64,000 bases of DNA, from the NCBI GenBank assembly GCA_028274465.1, contig CM051457.1, positions 73,816,496 to 73,880,495 of the forward strand, written 5' to 3'. Made by a program: the position numbers and the translations under genes. Below, piece by piece: positions 50,383 through 61,499 of this stretch. The stretch is from Plantago ovata. Lineage: Eukaryota; Streptophyta; Magnoliopsida; Lamiales; Plantaginaceae. Numbering within the stretch: the first letter of the stretch is position 1; every line of letters begins with the position of its first letter. The notes below the pieces were generated by a model that was given only the letters and a program-made list of their open reading frames with translations, was not told where the DNA came from and ran no database searches.

Positions 50383-51636
50383 TGATGAAGCGTTGGATTG
50401 TCGTGCTCCAAGCAATCAAATAAATTTGTATTTAGCCAAAGGCAATTCACAACTACAACGAAAATCGTAGTGTAGCAGTAGAATAACCTCGAGTGTCGAT
50501 CTGTAAGGACTATAACTAGCTTTATCTAATCTAATTTAGAATATAAAACAGCAGACGGTTTAGCAAAGGTTTTTCTTAACAGATAATGGAGATTGGTGAT
50601 AGTATGGTCCTTCAAAGCATAACGGGTTAATAATCATGCATAAATTCCTCGGTTTTGCATAGAGATGTTTGATCAATGAATTGTCCAGTTGTAATTATCA
50701 AACACTACGAAGTTATAGATTTAGATAGGCCAAAGACCAATGAATTGTCCAATTGTGTGCAATAATTAATCAACAATACGAAGATAGAGATTTAGATAGA
50801 TCAAAGAAATAAAGCAATAACTCAGAGTATAATGCGCGATATAGCCATTAGCATAATTATTAACCCTTCGCTAAGAATTCTCATACTATCACCAATGAGA
50901 AGTTTAGCTACTCATAGTTGTCATGCAATCAACAGAAATCATAGAAGAAAACATGTTGAAAGATATATAAAAATAAGTAGAAAAACTGTAAGATACAATG
51001 TTACCGAAGGTTGTCAATCTCCGAAGAATCGCGATCTTACAAGCTCCAAACTGCTATGAAAAAGTATCTCCTAAGCTAAGAACCTCCAGAACAAGCTCTG
51101 GGAAATTCCTACCTAAAACTACAGAGAAAGGTGAGAGAAAAGGTCCGGAAAAGTATGAAAAACGGAGAAAAACTGAGCAAATATATATAGGTTGCGAATT
51201 GTGTGGGGCGAAGGGCCCCACACACCGAGCGATTCGCCTGGTGTGGGGCGATTCGCCCCACATCCCGGGCGATTCGCCCGGGAGTATTTTTCGGCCCAGA
51301 ATGCGTTTTCGACGCTTTTTTGGATTTCTTCCCCTTTTCGGACTCGGTTTCTGACTTCTAGTGGCCTTCTAACCTCCAGATTCGACCCCTAGACTTCAAA
51401 TCCTATCCGGAATCTTTCAGATACTCCAAATAGGCTTCTGGAACACCAATTCTTTGTCTACTTCAATATAATTGCCCGGAAAACCTCTTTTTTCAACCAA
51501 AACCTGTAAAATAAAAACTAAATGGAAATGTGACACTATTCTAATAAAATGCACTAAAATATAGCTCAATTAACATAGAGGATAGCTAAAATAGGTGAAA
51601 AAAACTCAAATGAAAGTGTGAAATACACATTCATCA
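50383..51636 (-). repeat. 5' LTR of the Gag-only element
   Basis: 1,254 bp with TGATGAA...TTCATCA ends. A GC-rich palindrome cluster lies at about 51200-51285 in otherwise AT-rich sequence. Confidence 0.88.
51200..51285. repeat. GC-rich palindrome cluster, GCGATTCGC core
   Basis: Four consecutive dyads: GTGTGGGGC/GCCCCACAC, a weaker one around GAGCGATTCGCC, GTGGGGCG-ATT-CGCCCCAC, and CCCGGGCG-ATT-CGCCCGGG. Related GGGGCGAGTCG units lie inside the element near 47780-47820. The SIRE-like element joins the other LTR copy exactly at the last dyad (44224). Confidence 0.8.
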
Positions 51637-52394
51637 AGGTTCTCCCAATTTAGAACTCAAATGATGATTTTTCTCTATAGGTATGATATCTGGTTTACAA
51701 CCTGACAATCCTGCTTCATCAATAATTTCCAGTGTGTACTTTCTCTGGCAAATGTGAGTACCTTTGGAGTTTCTAGCAATTTCAAGTCCTAGGAAATATT
51801 TCAACTCTCCAAGGCTTCTAAACATGTGAGTACCTTTACAGTAAGCAATGATTTCTCATTTGTACTACCCACAAGAATATCATCTACATAGACTAACAAG
51901 GCCACAAAAGAACCATTTGTTGTCTTAGTAAACAGAGAATGCTCAAACTTGGATTGTAAAAAGCCATGTTTCAAGAGAGCCTGAGTGAAAGTAGCATTCC
52001 ACTGCCTGGATGCCTGTTTCAAACCATATAATGATTTCTGCAATTTACAAACATACTGTTGTTTAGAAATATCGGCACATTCCCCCGGAAACTGGTATCC
52101 AGGTGGAAGTTCCATATAGATATCCTCATCTAAATCACCATGCAGAAATGCATTCTGAACATCGAGTTTCTCTAAATGCCAATTGAATAGAGAAGCCAGT
52201 GCTAGAAATAATCTCACAGAAGTGAGTTTAGCAACGGGGCTGAAAGTCTCTAAATAATCAATGCCATATTTTTGTGTGAATCCTTTAGCAACTAGCCTAG
52301 CCTTATACTTGTCAAGAGAACCATCAACCTTAAGCTTAGTCTTGAAAACAAAACGACAACCAATTGGTTTGACATTGGGTGGAAGTGGCACCAC
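51637..52394 (-). pseudogene. copia 3 reverse transcriptase
   Basis: RT blocks CRFVFKTKLKVDGSLDKYKA, LDVQNAFLHGDLDEDIYMEL, LYGLKQASRQW and VYVDDILVGS, then after an indel at ~51810 SLGELKYFLGLEIARNSKGT. The sequence stops at the junction with the Gag-only LTR. It is also separated from the integrase frame by an indel near 52400-52466. RNase H is absent. Confidence 0.88.
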
Positions 52395-52465
52395 AGTCCA
52401 AGGTTTTGTTCAAGAGCTTGAACTTCTTTTTGAATAGCAAGTTCCCATTCAGGATGTTGAATAGC

Positions 52466-54772
52466 CTATTTAAAAGAAGATGGTTCTTGAAGTATCAGAA
52501 AGGCTAGAGAATAGGCTTTAAAGGAAGGAGAAAGATGAGCAAGAGAAACATAATTGACCAAGGGATAAATGGATCCATTAGCTGAATGTTTATGAAAAAG
52601 TTTATACTGAAAACCTTGTAATCTAGTAGAATCTTGTGTTGTTCTGGTAGATCTCCGCAAAACTGGAGAAGGAGGAGGTAAGATAGATTCAATGGAAGAA
52701 GTAGGGGAAGCAATAGTTGTGGAAGAATGATCAGAACCAGAGGTAATAATATCAGGTGAGTCACTAATAGAAGAAGAAGAAATCAACTCTTGGGAAACTG
52801 GTTCTGGTGAAATGGAATTGTTAGGAGAAACGAGGGAGTTAGGCAAGGAAATCATCCTGTGTTCAATGACAGGAGATGAATGTGAGTGTAAATCAATAGG
52901 AATCTCAGAGGAAGCTCCAGGGATGATAACAGATCTGTCAGGGACAGATGGTATCATAGCTACTGGAGTCTGAGAAGAAACTTCAGGGGTGATAGCTGAT
53001 CTGACTGGAGCAGATGGTATCACAACAGCTGAAGATTGTTCAGGAAAAGTATGCACTGGAAAAGAAGTACCAGTAGTGCCATTAGGTAAAATAGAAGGAA
53101 GATAATGATTTATCTCCTTCAAGTGCGTAACATCATGTGTAAGATATGGGAACACAGTTTCCACAAAGTGAATATCTCTAGAAATAAGTACCTTGTGTGT
53201 CTTTAAGTTATAAACTTTGTAACCTTTGATGTTATCAGGATAACCTATAAACACACAAGCTTCTGATCTAGGATCAAACTTAGTTCTACCATGTTGAATT
53301 GTAGAAACATGACACAGGCACCCAAACACTCTGACAGTAGAATAATCAGGTGATTTTTGAAAGAACACTTCATATGGTGTCTTATTCTTTAGAGCAGTAG
53401 AAGGTAGCCTATTAATAAGAAAAGCAGCAGTAAGAACTGCTTCTGTCCAAAATTTAATAGGCAAACCTGACTGAAAAAGAAGTGAACGGGCCACATTAAG
53501 CAGATGTTGGTGCTTTCTCTCAACTATGCCATTTTGTTGTGGAGTATAGATGCATGTATGTTGATGTATAATGCCTAAGTGTTGCAATTTGTTAGTGAAA
53601 GAAAATTCAGTGCCATTATCAGTGCGTATGATCTTAACTTGAGCATTAAACTGAACTTTAGCATAAGCAATGAACTTAAGCATAACATCAACAACATCAG
53701 ACTTGTGTTTAAGTAAGTGAATCCAAGTAATTCGACTAAAATCATCTACAATGGTCAAGAAATAGTGGTGACCATGAAGTCCAGACTTGGAGTAGGGACC
53801 CCAAACATCCACATGCAAAAGTTGAAATATAGCAGTTGTATTAGTAGTACTAGAAGAAAAATAAAGTTTCTTTTGCTTTGATTGATGAAAAACAGTACAA
53901 TCTGCTACATTATTACTATGACAGGAAACAAGAGTAGATGAAATAGCTTTGAGTTTATCATGAGAGGGATGACCAAGGCGAAAATGCCATAAATCAAACA
54001 CTTGTGGTACATGCACCACATTATTGCTAGTAATAGGTAAAGAAATAACATGAGAGACAGAACTCTGAGTTTCAAAAGGAAATGCTTGATAGAACAGGCT
54101 CTTAACATCTAACAAGTACAAAGAATTATGCCTGTGAGCCAGTCCAATCATTTTCTTTGTGGAAATTTCCTGTATGAAACACACATTATCAACAAACTTA
54201 AAAGAAAGAATGTTATCAGCAGTGAATTTACTAACAGAAATGAGATTAACTTGAAAACTTGGCACACAAAGAGCATTATATAAAGTGAACTGTGGTGTAA
54301 AATGAACTGTGCCTTTGTGTGTAATGGGAGCCATGGTATGATTAGGCATTTGTACTTTAGCTGTCATAGGAGTGATATCAGAAGTGAACAAAGAAGAATC
54401 ACAAATAATGTGATCTGTAGCGCCAGTATCAATCACATACTGATATTTAAGCGCACTAATATGAGGTAAAGTACTAGGATGAGAATTGATAGAGTATATA
54501 CCTGCCAAGTGACTATAAACAAGAGGCATATCCCCAGAAGTAGATGGAGAATCACCAAGCCCTGCACTAGCTCTGGAGTGTGTCTTCACAGCTTCAAGTT
54601 CACTCATCAGGTACTGGACTTTGCCATGGAGAGCATCAAACCTGTCTTGGTCACTCATCATAACATGTGCAGCATAGCCTTGAATTCCATCAGTGCTACC
54701 AGTAAAACTTCTGTTGTTGTTGTAAGAAGGTTTCTTCATAGGCTGAGAATGAGGAGCTAGGTGGAACTGCAT
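52466..54772 (-). pseudogene. copia 3 protease and integrase
   Basis: 768 codons: protease VIDTGATDHI at ~110; pre-integrase WHFRLGHPSHDKL ... CTVFHQSKQ, where the second Cys of the usual CxxC is Phe; integrase D,D,E in HVDVWGP, RTDNGTEF and NGIVERKHQHL; then a Ser/Pro-rich linker. The long open frame shows modest decay, but the zinc-site change probably harms integrase. Confidence 0.87.
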
Positions 54773-55839
54773 CTGAGAGTGAGATGAAGATTGACCATAA
54801 GATTGTTGTGAAGGACCACCTTTAGAGAAAGAAGGACCAGCACACCATTGGGAGGACCACTAGGACCACCATTCCTAAACTTGTAATCAGCTGGATATCC
54901 AATCCTCTTAAAGCAATTCTCATAGACATGTCCAGGCCTATTACAGTAAGAACACTTAGTCTTGGCTTTCTTTGTGGCTTGAACAGCAAAAGCAGCCGTG
55001 TCAGTGTTAACAAATGGTGTAGTGCCTTGATGGCCATGAGCACCAGTTCCTCCAGAACCTTGAGCATAAGCATAATTAATATGCCTGGCAGCTTTGTGTC
55101 TCTCCTCCTGTTGGCATAGCTTAAAAACCCTATCAACCTTAGGCAATGGTGTCTGACTAATGAGATTAGTCCTCAGAGCAATAAAATCATCATTGAGACC
55201 CATTAGAAACTGGAAAACCTTGTCTATATCATAAGTTGCTGCTATCTTAGCATAGACCTGACAGGTACATTTTCCACATGTGCATATTGGAAGAGGCCTG
55301 TATTTACTCAAGGCTTCCCAAAGACCTGAGATCTGGGTGAAGTAATCACCAACAGGTTGAACACCTTGTGCCAGTGAGCCTAAATCAAATTGCAATGAAT
55401 AAACCTTCACATTATCAGCCTCAGCATACCGAGCACTCAACTTATCCCATACATCCTTAACAGACGGTGCATTCATGACTGTGTTACCAATCTCAGGAGA
55501 AACAGAGTGCAATAGCCAGGAGAGTATCATATTGTTACAACGAAGCCATGGCTGATAATGTTTAGAATCAACAACAGGTTTCTGAAGAGTATCGTCTATG
55601 AAGCATATTTTGCTACGAATAGACAGTTGGAGAGTAAACTTCCTTTGCCAAATGTTTTAATTCGTACCAATCAACAAAGGAGTAATCGATCCAGAGGTGC
55701 CATTATCACCATGATATAGATGATAAAGACTATTCGGATCATCATGAATCGAAGCATATACAGGAGTAGTACGCTGCTTATCAGTAGCCTTACCACTATC
55801 CTTAGCAGTTTCATCAACCGTATTTTCAGATCCAGCCAT
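54757..55839 (-). pseudogene. copia 3 gag (nonsense and frameshift)
   Basis: It starts MAGSENTVDETAK (ATG at 55839), is stopped by TAA at 55659-55657, and continues in the same frame through a UBN2-type domain (WDKLSARYAEADNVKVYSLQ) to zinc knuckle CSYCNRPGHVYENC. An indel near 54850 separates it from the protease-integrase frame, which overlaps its end. Confidence 0.85.
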
Positions 55840-56259
55840 TTCTGAATCAAATCTCAAAAAAGTAAACCGATAGCAATAACAACGAAGAGCAGTAATAGTT
55901 GCAGAGTGCTTAAAATCGAACAAGCAAGCTATGAAAGTACTGAAATCGAAGATGCAGATCTAATCGAGCTGAGAAAGGAAGTACAGTATGAACTCACCAA
56001 CAATCGAGCGGAAGACGAGAGAAAAACAAAGCGAGATGAACTGTAAACAAGCTCAATACACAGAAAACCGCACGACGGATGTATAAATAGAACACTTACT
56101 CCATCTTTCACTGTAATCTGTCCATTTTATTCATCATCAATAAACAATCCATATTAATTTAGCTTGAGCTCTCCTACAATCATGTTAATGGCGTCCATTC
56201 TGATAACCTACTGCTGCTAGTAATTTCGATCCCACCGGCTGCTGCTATAATTTCGACAG
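55840..56259. other. copia 3 leader/LTR region and possible BED-gene leader exon
   Basis: 55840-56182 is read as copia 3 leader or LTR (minus). 56183-56259 may be the non-coding first exon of the plus-strand BED gene, ending CGACAG/GTAGTT, a plausible donor paired with the acceptor at 61073. No open frame supports either reading directly. Confidence 0.4.
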
Positions 56260-56310
56260 GTAGTTGCTTCTGCTTTCTCGTATTCTCTCCCTTTACTTTC
56301 TAGTTTATAG

Positions 56311-56802
56311 TGTTGGAGTAAACCTGTAGATGCAAACAAGCTCAAACGTTAGCTAGTGCAAGTCGTGCAATTACGAACTTTTCCTAAAGGATTATTCGCC
56401 TAATGTCGAACTCCTCCCAGGATTAAATGCACTGTTCGGTTTAATAACCGGGATCAAGGACTCTGTAGAATAAGACTTTATGTGATAGCCCAAGTGATTT
56501 AGTTGAAAGAATAAAGAAAATGTGCAGATTTTGGAGAATAGAGAGAAAGTGATCAGCTTGCTTCACCTCTCCAAACGTTCTGTACACTTACTATTTATAC
56601 ACATGATTAGTCAAAACAAGCCAATAACAAATCCCTCAATTTAGTTGCTAATTCTTTGGACCATAAACCTTGAAAGAGTAGTGGGGCTATAAATAGCAAA
56701 TAAAGCAACGACAAGCATGGGATTGCTTACTAAAATAAAAACCACCCACTAATGACAAAGCATTTTGTTTAATTTTCATATATATTTTGAAATATTCCAA
56801 CA
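56311..56802 (-). repeat. 3' LTR of copia 4
   Basis: 492 bp, TGTTGGAGTAAACC to ATTCCAACA on the plus strand; being palindromic at its ends it reads TG...CA both ways. Confidence 0.93.
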
Positions 56803-57300
56803 ATCCCCCACCATTAGATTTAACAAAAATAACTTGGGCTAAAACACTGGTGTAAATGCATCGTGTTTGGTGTCTTTTAGACTATGAACCAAACCTAGAA
56901 TGACAAAATATAATGCATAGAGTAGTAGTGAAACTTATAGCTTCTATGAACTAAAACTCTTGAACATACATTAAAATTCTATCAATCACATTACACCATT
57001 ATTCTACTGTTCTGCGCAGTTTTGCGCGTTAAGGCCGTGCGCGTGCCTGGTATTTCATGAATGCTCTAGAGATATGCCACTATCTCATAGGAGCGGCCCC
57101 ACTCCACATCCATATAGGTGATGTCATCAAGTGTATAGTGCAGATTATACACCACTCATAAGAGCTATATATGAAAATTATTTGTCACCACACCTTCTTG
57201 CACCTAGCAATTCTCACACACCATAGAATAGGACAAAATTATCGTGCTAGCAAGATTAACAATGACTTTGTTATTACCCGTATGAACCTTATTCATGGGA
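56803..57300 (-). other. copia 4 3' non-coding region
   Basis: Between the end of pol and the 3' LTR; AT-rich, with the PPT at 56803-56816. No gene seen. Confidence 0.6.
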
Positions 57301-57309
57301 TCAATCACA

Positions 57310-58949
57310 AAGGTCGGGTTCCCATCATTGTTAATTTCCAGTTGGCTCAAGTCCCATTCCCTTCGATGTTTCAAATATAAGTTTCTTCCCCAAAGGTTTT
57401 GTCAGAGGATCGGCCAAATTCACTTCTGACTTCACATATAATCAATAGATATTACTCCATTTCTCAACAACTATTTCACAATATTGTGTCTCAAACGAAT
57501 GTATACATTCTTTCCATTGAATGAGTTATTCTTTGCAACGGCTATTGCCGCTTGGTTATCACAATGCATAGAAACTGATGGTGTAGGTTTTAAACCCAAT
57601 GGAATATCTATAAGAAAATTCCTCAACCACTCAGCTTCACTTCCAGCCAATTCCAGAGCTACAAACTCCGATTCCATAGTTGACTTTGCAAGAATACTTT
57701 GTTGTGCTGATTTCCAAGAAATCGCACCTCCACCAAGAGTAAACACATAACCACTACTGGATTTTGAATCACCCGATTTTGAGATCCAATTAGCATCGCT
57801 GTATCCTTCATGTACAGCGGGAAATCCACTATAATAAATTCCGTAGGTCATGGTACCCTTCAAGTATTGCATATGTCTGACTACCGCACTCCAATGATCA
57901 CGACCGGGATTGTGTGTGTATTTTGCTAGCTTCGACACAACATAAGCGATGTCTGGTCTAGAAAAACACATCAAATGCATCAAACTCCCAATTAATCGTG
58001 CATACTCGGTTTCAGAAACCGGATATCCTCCATTTTTCTTTAATTTGATCTTTGCATCATAAGGGGTATCCACTGGAGTGACATCAAAATGTCCAAACTT
58101 CTTAAGAAGTTTCTCCACATAATGCTCTTGTGTTAGCATTATCCCACCATTCTTCCTTATGATTTTAACACCAAGAATAACTTTTGCTTCTCCCATATCT
58201 TTCATATCAAATTTTGAAGCAAGAAAACTTTTTGTTTGCAGCACCACATCAAGACAAGTACCAAAAATGAGCATGTCATCCACATACAAACAAATAATTA
58301 TGCATTCACCATCAATCACTTTAGTGTATACACATTTATCAACTTGATTAAATGTAAAACCATCAGAAGTCAAAACTTGATCAAACTTTTCATGCCATTG
58401 CTTTGTAGCTTGTTTTAAACCATATAGAGACTTAACTAGTTTGCAAAGTTTCTTTTCTTGACCAGAAACAACACAACCTTCCGGTTGTTCCATATAAATT
58501 TCTTCCTCTAAGTCTCCATTCAAAAAAGCGGTTTTGACATCCATTTGGTGAATAACAAGTTGATAAACTGATGCTAAAGCAATTAACATACGGATAGAAG
58601 CAATTCTAGCAACTGGTGCAAAAGTATCAAAGTAATCAAAATTTGGTTTTTGAGTAAAACCTTTTGCAACCAATCTAGCTTTAAATTTGTCAATAGAACC
58701 ATCTGGGTTATATTTCTTTTTGAAAATCCATTTACATCCAATAGGTTTAGCACCTGGAGGTAAATCTACAAGCCCCGAAGTTCTATTTTGCCTAATTGAA
58801 TCAGTTTCGATTTTAATTGCTTCTCTCCAAAAAGATGTTTCAGGACAAGAAATAGCTTCAGAAAAAGTAACAGGTTCATCATTAACAAGATAAGTATAAA
58901 AATCATTTCCAAAAGAAATTTCTTTTCTTTGCCTTTTGCTACGCCTCAA
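57310..58949 (-). pseudogene. copia 4 reverse transcriptase and RNase H
   Basis: The main frame (58949-57471) has RT blocks [50 protein letters not shown] and RNase H blocks [40 protein letters not shown] stop at 57473-57471 and another nearby interrupt the last ~50 residues, where NLADPLTKPLG is still readable at about 57400. The catalytic residues of both enzymes appear intact. Confidence 0.88.
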
Positions 58950-60444
58950 TTCCTCAGTAGGTTTTTCAAAATTGTTTTGAATTGAAGGAGTAGAAGGAAC
59001 TTTTTTTGCTTTTAAAGGAAAAATATGCTCAAAGAACTCTGCATTTTTTGTCTCAATAATAGTATTTCAATCAAGTACATCACTTTTCAAAACAAGAAAT
59101 CTATATGCAGCACTTTGTTCAGCATACCCAATAAACATGCAATCAGAAGTTTTAGAGCCTATTTTCCTTTTCTTTGGATCAGGCAACATAACTTTGGCAA
59201 GACAAGCCCCACACTTTAATATACTTCAAATTAGGTGGATAACCTTTCCATAATTCATAAGGTGTCTTACCAGTTTTCTTATAAGGAACCCTATTTTGCA
59301 AATGACAAGCAGATAAAATAGCTTCACCCCATAAATTATCAGATGCAGAAGAACTAATAAGCATAGCATTCATCATTTCTTTCAAAGTTCTATTTTTCCT
59401 TTCAACTACTCCATTAGATTGAGGGGAATAAGGAGGAGTAACTTCATGAATAATGCCTTCTTTTTCACAAAAATCATCAAACAAAACATATTCACCACCT
59501 CTATCAGATCTAACTCTTTTAATTTTTCTATTCAACTGATTTTCAACTTCAGCTTTGAAAGATAAAAACATATTGAAGGCCTCACTTTTATTTCGAAGCA
59601 AATAAACTCTAGCATATCTTGAGAAATCATCAATAAAAGTCACATAATACTTTTTACCACCTCTAGTCATAGTTTGTTTCAAATCACCAAGATCAGTATG
59701 AATCAAACTCAACAAATCAGATTCTCTTTGCACAGTAACACATGCACTTTTTGAAGATTTAGCCTCAGCACATATTTCACATTTGTTCATGTATGTATTA
59801 CTAATTCCTGAAATTAAACCAAGAGATAGCATTTTATGGATGTAAGGAATGCTAACATGTCCTAGTCTAGCATGCCATACGTCAATAGAATCAAGCACAT
59901 TGACAGAATTAACATTTACACTAATCACATTCTCAACATTAAGCATAAAGAGTCCATGCATACAAAAGCCTTCTCCAATAAGACAATTATTTTTTGACAT
60001 AACAATCTTATTCGATTCAAATGAAACATTAATTCCACTTTTGCCTAATAAAGCTACAAAAACTAAGTTCACTTTAATATTAGGCACATGCAAAACATCA
60101 TTCAAAGCTAAAGTCTTACCAGATGAGAGTTTAAGGAGAACTTTACCTTTCCGAGTAATACTGGCGGATTGAGAATCAGCAAGATAAATGTATTCACCTT
60201 CCGCCATTGGAGTGTAGGAGGTAAATGCATCTTTGTATGCACAAATGTGTCTGGTAGCCCCCGAGTCCACCACCCAGCTTTTAACATTCGGTACAAGGTA
60301 GGCTTGGGAGACAAGACCAACGAAACTTCCACGAACAAATATGTTTCTCTTGTAGACATTTTTCGTACCCTCAAAATAATCATAAAACCATAGAAGTAAT
60401 TTTTGGAATAGTGCTCGAAAAATTGTGAGGATAGCTAATGCCAT
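58950..60444 (-). pseudogene. copia 4 protease and integrase
   Basis: The frame at 60444-59179 has protease VVDSGATRHICAYKDAF, HHCC (WHARLGHVSIPYIH ... CEICAEAK) and integrase D,D,E in HTDLGD, RSDRGGEY and NGVVERKNRTL. An indel near 59205 moves the frame. The integrase tail then continues in another frame with TGA near 59073 before joining RT. The protein begins right at the protease: gag coding is absent upstream, where only ~75 bases separate the ATG from the LTR. Confidence 0.87.
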
Positions 60445-60518
60445 GAGAGGAAAATTGATGAAGAAGAACCACTTGTTTGCATCAACTAATTAAAAACATG
60501 GTGAGTAATCCTTTAGAT

Positions 60519-61009
60519 TGTTGGAGTAAACCTGTAGATGCAAACAAGCTCAAACGTTAGCTAGTGCAAGTCGTGCAATTACGCACTTTTCCTAAAGGAT
60601 TATTCGCCTAATGTCGAACTCCTCCCAGGATTAAATGCACTCTTCGGTTTAATAACCGGATCAAGGACTCAGTAGAATAAGACTTTATGTGATAGCCCAA
60701 GTGATTTAGTTGAAAGAATAAAGAAAATGTGCAGATTTTGGAGAATAGAGAGAAAGTGATCAGCTTGCTTCACCTCTCCAAACGTTCTGTACACTTACTA
60801 TTTATACGCATGATTAGTCAAAACAAGCCAATAACAAATCCCTCAATTTAGTTGCTAATTCTTTGGACCATAAACCTTGAAAGAGTAGTGGGGCTATAAA
60901 TAGCAAATAAAGCAACGGCAAGCATGGGATTGCTTATTAAAATAAAAACCACCCACTAATGACAAAGCATTTTGTTTAATTTTCATATATATTTTGAAAT
61001 ATTCCAACA
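60519..61009 (-). repeat. 5' LTR of copia 4
   Basis: 491 bp copy of 56311-56802. The adjoining interior (60500-60518) does not show the initiator-Met PBS expected for copia. Confidence 0.93.
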
Positions 61010-61073
61010 TATAGTTTATACAGAGCACTGGAACACAACACTAATTGCTATTACTTATTTGATATGAATTTAG

Positions 61074-61499
61074 ATGGAAGGAAACAATGACAATCCAATT
61101 GAAATTGAATCCAACGAACAACCCTCCAATGCTGCAGAACATGGAGAAAGGGTTGTACTGAAATGGGTTCCGCCCGGAAGGAAAACTAGAAAGCGGAAGG
61201 CCACTCCCACTACTACAAATAAGGCTAATCCTCCACAACGAACTCAGCCTGTACAGCCTGAGAAACCTGCTTACAAAGCTGAACAAGCCAGTGGTGAAGT
61301 TGGTCTAGAAATAGCCGAACTTATGCATAGGAAGAAGTCTTGGGTGTGGAATCATTTCAGTTTGGTAAGGAAGGGTGCATACCTGGTTGCAGAGTGCAAG
61401 TACTATGATGTTAAATGTTTGGCTGGAGGTAAGATTCATGGTACCGGTAATATGAGTAATCATTTGGAGTTTCACTGTGCTTTTCTTGCTCCCTTGTAG
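61074..61499 (+). CDS. Small BED-type zinc-finger protein
   Basis: 141 codons from ATG 61074, directly after a TTTAG splice-acceptor-like site. The N-terminus is polar and basic (PGRKTRKRKA, NLS-like). The C-terminus (SWVWNHFSLVRKGAYLVAEC ... HGTGNMSNHLEFHC) resembles the BED zinc finger of hAT transposases and RICESLEEPER-type host proteins. In the usual CxxC...HxxxxC pattern the second Cys appears as Tyr (CKYY), so metal binding is doubtful. The dimerisation and catalytic domains of hAT proteins are missing. It may be a degraded or truncated domesticated transposase gene, or a first exon. Confidence 0.6.
   Translation: MEGNNDNPIEIESNEQPSNAAEHGERVVLKWVPPGRKTRKRKATPTTTNKANPPQRTQPVQPEKPAYKAEQASGEVGLEIAELMHRKKSWVWNHFSLVRKGAYLVAECKYYDVKCLAGGKIHGTGNMSNHLEFHCAFLAPL

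Larger units (their letters stand above)
44224..51636 (-). mobile_element. Gag-protease-only LTR retrotransposon (TR-GAG type)
   Basis: Minus-strand element with 5' LTR 50383-51636, PBS 50361-50379, a Gag-protease frame (48086-50071), 3.4 kb of non-coding interior, PPT (44596-44606) and only the first 372 bp of its 3' LTR (44224-44595), broken where the SIRE-like 3' LTR ends. The PBS and gag type place it with Ty3/gypsy. No reverse transcriptase, RNase H or integrase similarity occurs between gag and the 3' LTR, so it must use a partner's enzymes. It interrupts a copia pol at 51637. Confidence 0.85.
51637..56182 (-). mobile_element. copia element 3 (minus strand, 3' part missing)
   Basis: Reading leftwards from the right: leader, gag, protease, integrase and RT in copia order. 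RT is cut at 51637 by the Gag-only element, and the RNase H and 3' LTR are not found further left. A possible 5' LTR start is TGATTGTAGGAGAGCTC at 56182, with a TATA-like CTATTTATAC near 56085, but I could not define the LTR end or a PBS. Confidence 0.8.
56311..61009 (-). mobile_element. copia element 4 (minus strand, gag missing)
   Basis: LTRs 56311-56802 and 60519-61009 differ by about six substitutions and one 1-bp indel by eye, so insertion is recent relative to the other elements. Target-site duplication TATAG at 56306-56310 and 61010-61014. The interior (3.7 kb) has protease-integrase and RT-RNase H frames but no gag and no recognisable PBS. PPT TAATGGTGGGGGAT (minus) abuts the left LTR. 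Confidence 0.93.
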
